This document shows, in pieces, positions 61,166 to 64,000 of a DNA stretch of 64,000 nucleotides. The stretch is from Clostridia bacterium (GTDB taxonomy: Bacteria; Bacillota; Clostridia; Oscillospirales; CAG-272): assembly GCA_017472695.1 (NCBI GenBank), contig JAFUOQ010000014.1, positions 40,649 through 104,648 of the forward strand, in the 5' to 3' direction. Under the pieces are notes generated by a model, which saw only the letters and a list, made by a program, of their open reading frames with translations, was not told the origin of the DNA and searched no databases. The translations under genes were made by a program, and so were the position numbers. How positions within the stretch are numbered: the first letter of the stretch is position 1; every line of letters begins with the position of its first letter.

Positions 61166-62341
61166 ATGGCTTTTTTTGAACTTGATAACGATTTTGAATC
61201 TGGTGTTGATATAAGAGTTTTTGGTGTCGGCGGTGGCGGAAATAATGCGCTCAACCATATGATTGCCTCTAATATAAAGGGCGTAGAATTTGTTGCGGTT
61301 AATACAGATAGACAAGCACTTGCAAGATGTGGTGTTGCAAAGAAAATTTGTATAGGAGAAAACGAAACCACAAAGGGCAACGGTGCAGGCGCAGATCCGT
61401 TGAAGGGCGCAAAGGCAGCGGAGGAAAGCGCAGAAGAAATAATGGCGGCTATGCAAGGTGCTGATATGATTTTCATCGCTACTGGTATGGGCGGTGGAAC
61501 AGGAACAGGTGCAGGTCCTGTCGTTGCGAGAATTGCAAGAGAAATGGGCATTCTTACTGTTGGTATAGTTACAAAGCCATTCAAGTTTGAAGGTCCTAGA
61601 AGAATGGCACAGGCAGAGGATGGTATTGCTGAAATTTCTAAATATGTAGACTCCTTAGTTATAATTCCAAACGAGAGACTAAAGGAAGTTTCAGAACAAA
61701 AAATAACACTTATGAATGCGTTTGCAATAGTTGATGATATATTGAAGCATGGTATCAAGAGTATTACTGATACAATCAACTATACAGGTGTTATCAACCT
61801 TGACTTTGCAGACGTTACAGAAATAATGAAGGATGCTGGTCTTGCCCATATGGGTATTGGTGAGGCAAAGGGCGAAAACAATGTGGTTGAGGCGGCTAAA
61901 AGAGCAATTGCCAGCCCGCTTCTTGAAACCTCTATCGAAGGCGCAAGCGGAATTCTTATCAACTTTACAGTAGGTCCTGATGTATCACTTGATGAAACAG
62001 ATGAGGCTGCAACCCTGGTAACACAGGAATCATCTCCAAATGCTAACATAATTTGGGGTATCAATGTTGACGAGTCTCTTGGTGATGAGGTTAAGGTTAC
62101 AATTATTGCAACGGGCTTTGAAAAGAAAAAGGTTAGAATAATTGCACCTACCGAGGAGATACGCATTGGTGCAAAGGCTACAAAGCAAATTGACAATGTT
62201 GATGATGAAATAAAAATTTCACCAGCTAAAAGAGTATCATATAATGATAGTTATAATGATCCATCTATTGACGAGATATTGAACATAGTAAATAAAAATC
62301 GTCAACGACCTGTTATTAATACAGAGGATGACCAATATTGA
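61166..62341 (+). CDS. ftsZ: Cell division protein FtsZ
   Basis: 391 aa from the ATG at 61166 (CAGGGAGG upstream); the open frame continues back to 61139 without a site. GVGGGGNNALNHM and the tubulin signature GGGTGTGAGPVVARIAREMG bind GTP; NLDFADVTEIMKDAGLAHMG is the T7 loop. The C-terminal tail (SIDEILNIVNKN) resembles the conserved FtsA/SepF-binding peptide. It builds the division ring. No ftsA is adjacent. Confidence 0.97.
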   Translation: MAFFELDNDFESGVDIRVFGVGGGGNNALNHMIASNIKGVEFVAVNTDRQALARCGVAKKICIGENETTKGNGAGADPLKGAKAAEESAEEIMAAMQGADMIFIATGMGGGTGTGAGPVVARIAREMGILTVGIVTKPFKFEGPRRMAQAEDGIAEISKYVDSLVIIPNERLKEVSEQKITLMNAFAIVDDILKHGIKSITDTINYTGVINLDFADVTEIMKDAGLAHMGIGEAKGENNVVEAAKRAIASPLLETSIEGASGILINFTVGPDVSLDETDEAATLVTQESSPNANIIWGINVDESLGDEVKVTIIATGFEKKKVRIIAPTEEIRIGAKATKQIDNVDDEIKISPAKRVSYNDSYNDPSIDEILNIVNKNRQRPVINTEDDQY

Positions 62342-62349
62342 ATAATATA

Positions 62350-62378
62350 AAAGAGCTTGGCACACCACTGAGCTCTTT
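62350..62378 (+). terminator. Probable ftsZ terminator
   Basis: AAAGAGCT pairs with AGCTCTTT; the following sequence is AT-rich rather than a pure T-run. Confidence 0.55.
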
Positions 62379-62510
62379 ATATTTATATACTATAAAAACA
62401 AATAAAAACTTAGATTTTATTTAAATTGTATAAAAAATGCTCAAATTTGAAATCGAATAGTTGCTTTTTTTGTGCAAAAGGTAGAATTTAGCCAAGAAAA
62501 AAGCAATTTC

Positions 62511-62592
62511 TTGACTTTGAAAAAAGCAAGTGTTATAATACAACTGTGTGCAAATGCGAATAAGCCATAACTGCGCCTATTTGCTTTCACAC
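62511..62592 (+). promoter_or_regulatory. str operon promoter and leader hairpin
   Basis: TTGACT is followed after 17 nt by TATAAT (62534-62539). The leader contains GTGTGCAAATGCG pairing with CGC-TATTTGC-CACAC (about 62544-62592). Nothing else is seen in 62379-62652. Confidence 0.8.
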
Positions 62593-62652
62593 TGATACAT
62601 CGTGCCAAGTGCTCGACGTATAAACATTTATTCTTAAAGAAGGAGGAACAAA

Positions 62653-63069
62653 ATGCCAACCTTTAATCAGCTCGTTAGACAGGGTAGAACAAGCAAGACT
62701 TACAAGTCAGTAACCCCAGTTCTTCAAACAGGCTTTAATACTTTGAAGAACAAGTCAATCGATCAAAGCGCTCCACAAAAGAGAGGCGTATGTACAAAGG
62801 TTACAACAACCACACCAAAGAAGCCAAACTCAGCTCTTCGTAAGATTGCAAGAGTTAAGCTTACAAACGGAATGGAAGTAACTTCATACATCCCTGGTAT
62901 TGGACACAATCTCCAAGAGCACTCAGTTGTTCTTATTCGTGGAGGAAGAGTTCGTGACTTGCCTGGTTGCCGTTACCACATTATCCGTGGTACACTAGAC
63001 GCACAAGGTGTTGCAAACCGTAACCAAAGCCGTTCAAAATACGGCGCAAAGCGTGCTAAGAAAAAATAA
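62653..63069 (+). CDS. rpsL: 30S ribosomal protein S12
   Basis: 138 aa. [32 protein letters not shown] and [20 protein letters not shown] are unmistakable. Lys at the K43-equivalent site (TPKKPNSAL) is the streptomycin-sensitive form. GGAGGA lies before the ATG. First gene of the str operon. Confidence 0.99.
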   Translation: MPTFNQLVRQGRTSKTYKSVTPVLQTGFNTLKNKSIDQSAPQKRGVCTKVTTTTPKKPNSALRKIARVKLTNGMEVTSYIPGIGHNLQEHSVVLIRGGRVRDLPGCRYHIIRGTLDAQGVANRNQSRSKYGAKRAKKK

Positions 63070-63225
63070 TTAGCACAAGGTAACATAAAAGTAATTTTTA
63101 TCGTAGTTCCTAACTTTGTAGCTGAAATAAATGTTTATTTGTCAGTGACACTTGTAAAGGACACGACGGGAGAATTTCTTTCGAGTACCAATGATATCAT
63201 ATAATTAATGAAGGAGGGAAGTAAA

Positions 63226-63696
63226 GTGCCAAGAAGAGGTCAAATTTCCAAAAGAGATGTATTACCAGATCCACTTTATGGTTCAAAGCTCGTAACAAAG
63301 CTCATCAACAACATCATGCTTGATGGTAAGAAGGGTGTAGCTCAAAAGATCGTATACGACGCATTTAAGATCGTAGAAGAAAAGACTGGTGAAAATGGTC
63401 TTGACGCATTCGTAGCAGCTCTTGAAAATGTAATGCCAGTATTGGAGGTTAAGGCTCGCCGTGTAGGTGGATCTAACTACCAAGTACCAATGGAAGTAAG
63501 AGCAGAAAGAAGACAAACACTTGGTCTTCGTTGGATAACCATTTATTCAAGAAACCGTGGCGAAAAGACAATGGCTGAAAGACTTGCAGGCGAGATCCTA
63601 GATGCTAAGAACAGCATGGGCGGAGCTTACAAGAAGAAAGAAGAAACACACAGAATGGCTGAAGCTAATAAGGCTTTCGCACATTACAGATATTAA
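63226..63696 (+). CDS. rpsG: 30S ribosomal protein S7
   Basis: 156 aa from a GTG at 63226 with AAGGAGGGAAG upstream; the longer open frame starts in the site. [20 protein letters not shown] and [20 protein letters not shown] are diagnostic. It organises the 3' domain of 16S rRNA. The gap to rpsL is 156 nt, unusually long. Confidence 0.98.
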   Translation: MPRRGQISKRDVLPDPLYGSKLVTKLINNIMLDGKKGVAQKIVYDAFKIVEEKTGENGLDAFVAALENVMPVLEVKARRVGGSNYQVPMEVRAERRQTLGLRWITIYSRNRGEKTMAERLAGEILDAKNSMGGAYKKKEETHRMAEANKAFAHYRY

Positions 63697-63731
63697 TAGT
63701 CACCCGAACTATTTGAAAGGAAAAAACACAG

Positions 63732-64000
63732 ATGCCAAGAGAATATTCACTTGAAAATACCCGTAATATTGGTATTATGGCGCACATCGACGCAGGTAAG
63801 ACCACTACTACAGAGCGTATTTTGTTTTACACAGGTAAGACACACAAAATAGGTGAAACTCACGAGGGTTCTGCAACAATGGACTGGATGGAGCAAGAGC
63901 AAGAAAGAGGTATTACAATTACCTCTGCTGCTACAACATGCTTCTGGTCTGGTTCAGCTAATCAGTACCCAACCACTCGTATCAATATTATTGATACCCC
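63732..64000 (+). CDS. fusA: Elongation factor G (3' partial)
   Basis: Starts at the ATG at 63732 behind GAAAGGA and runs off the window. The visible 89 codons read [20 protein letters not shown], then [36 protein letters not shown] and NIIDTP, giving G1, G2 and the start of G3 of the GTPase. It catalyses translocation. Confidence 0.98.
   Translation, partial: MPREYSLENTRNIGIMAHIDAGKTTTTERILFYTGKTHKIGETHEGSATMDWMEQEQERGITITSAATTCFWSGSANQYPTTRINIIDT

Noticed and set aside
61144-62196. Minus-strand open frames within ftsZ
   Set aside because: They are Ser/Ala/Ile-rich antisense shadows of a certain gene.

Overview
The window is AT-rich, densely coded DNA from a Gram-positive bacterium of the Bacillota, most likely an uncultured gut-type member of the Clostridia. 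The evidence is a str operon start (rpsL-rpsG-fusA), ftsZ, an NAD-dependent ligA, a T-box leader, many short hairpin-plus-T-run terminators, strong AGGAGG ribosome sites, frequent TTG starts, and tRNA genes with encoded CCA. The standard genetic code fits throughout. The genus cannot be fixed from sequence reading alone.

Region 1 (1-17.17 kb) is chromosomal. It starts inside an F420-0 glutamate ligase-like gene, then holds a cluster of glycan-degrading enzymes: a GH106-like protein, a GH2 beta-glucuronidase/galactosidase type, a GH51 arabinofuranosidase, a GH2 beta-mannosidase type, a GH63-like (alpha/alpha)6 enzyme and a TIM-barrel hydrolase. An ADP-ribosylglycohydrolase and two XRE regulators sit among them. 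None of the hydrolases has a signal peptide, so they probably act on imported oligosaccharides. No transporter lies in the window.

Region 2 (about 17.18-20.67 kb) looks like a compact rolling-circle element. A consensus promoter with an operator-like inverted repeat and a leader hairpin precede a 48-aa protein, an HUH-type Rep and a large serine recombinase. Long inverted repeats lie at both ends and between the two large genes.

Region 3 (20.79-37.94 kb) is a 17.1 kb genomic island in the 3' end of a tRNA-Glu gene. A 24-bp direct repeat of the tRNA 3' end marks the two junctions. Joining the junctions in silico gives an attP-like site with inverted-repeat arms centred exactly on the palindrome in the tRNA T-arm. 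The island carries an intact serine recombinase beside one junction, a second recombinase and a neighbour that are both frameshifted, a DUF927 ATPase, an HU-like protein, a DUF960 protein, an array of stem-loop direct repeats, and a type I restriction-modification operon. That operon goes on into three extra genes: a PD-(D/E)XK nuclease, a coiled-coil/hydrophobic-tail protein and a STAS-GHKL ATPase. A solitary vWA protein lies near the tRNA.

Region 4 (37.9-64 kb) is housekeeping chromosome: tRNA-Met/Glu, a WYL regulator, a lipoprotein cyclophilin, a 59-aa N/Q-rich protein, a ZIP transporter, a NUDIX-DUF523-HAD-HD operon, a Trp T-box before trpB, cardiolipin synthase, a trigger-factor-like lipoprotein, an M14 peptidase, twin SGNH hydrolases, a decayed four-helix-bundle cassette with REP-like repeats, a His-Arg-Gly tRNA cluster, a C39-like protein lacking its catalytic residues, ligA, a CCA-adding enzyme, a YwaF-like protein, a sugar transferase, ftsZ and the str operon.
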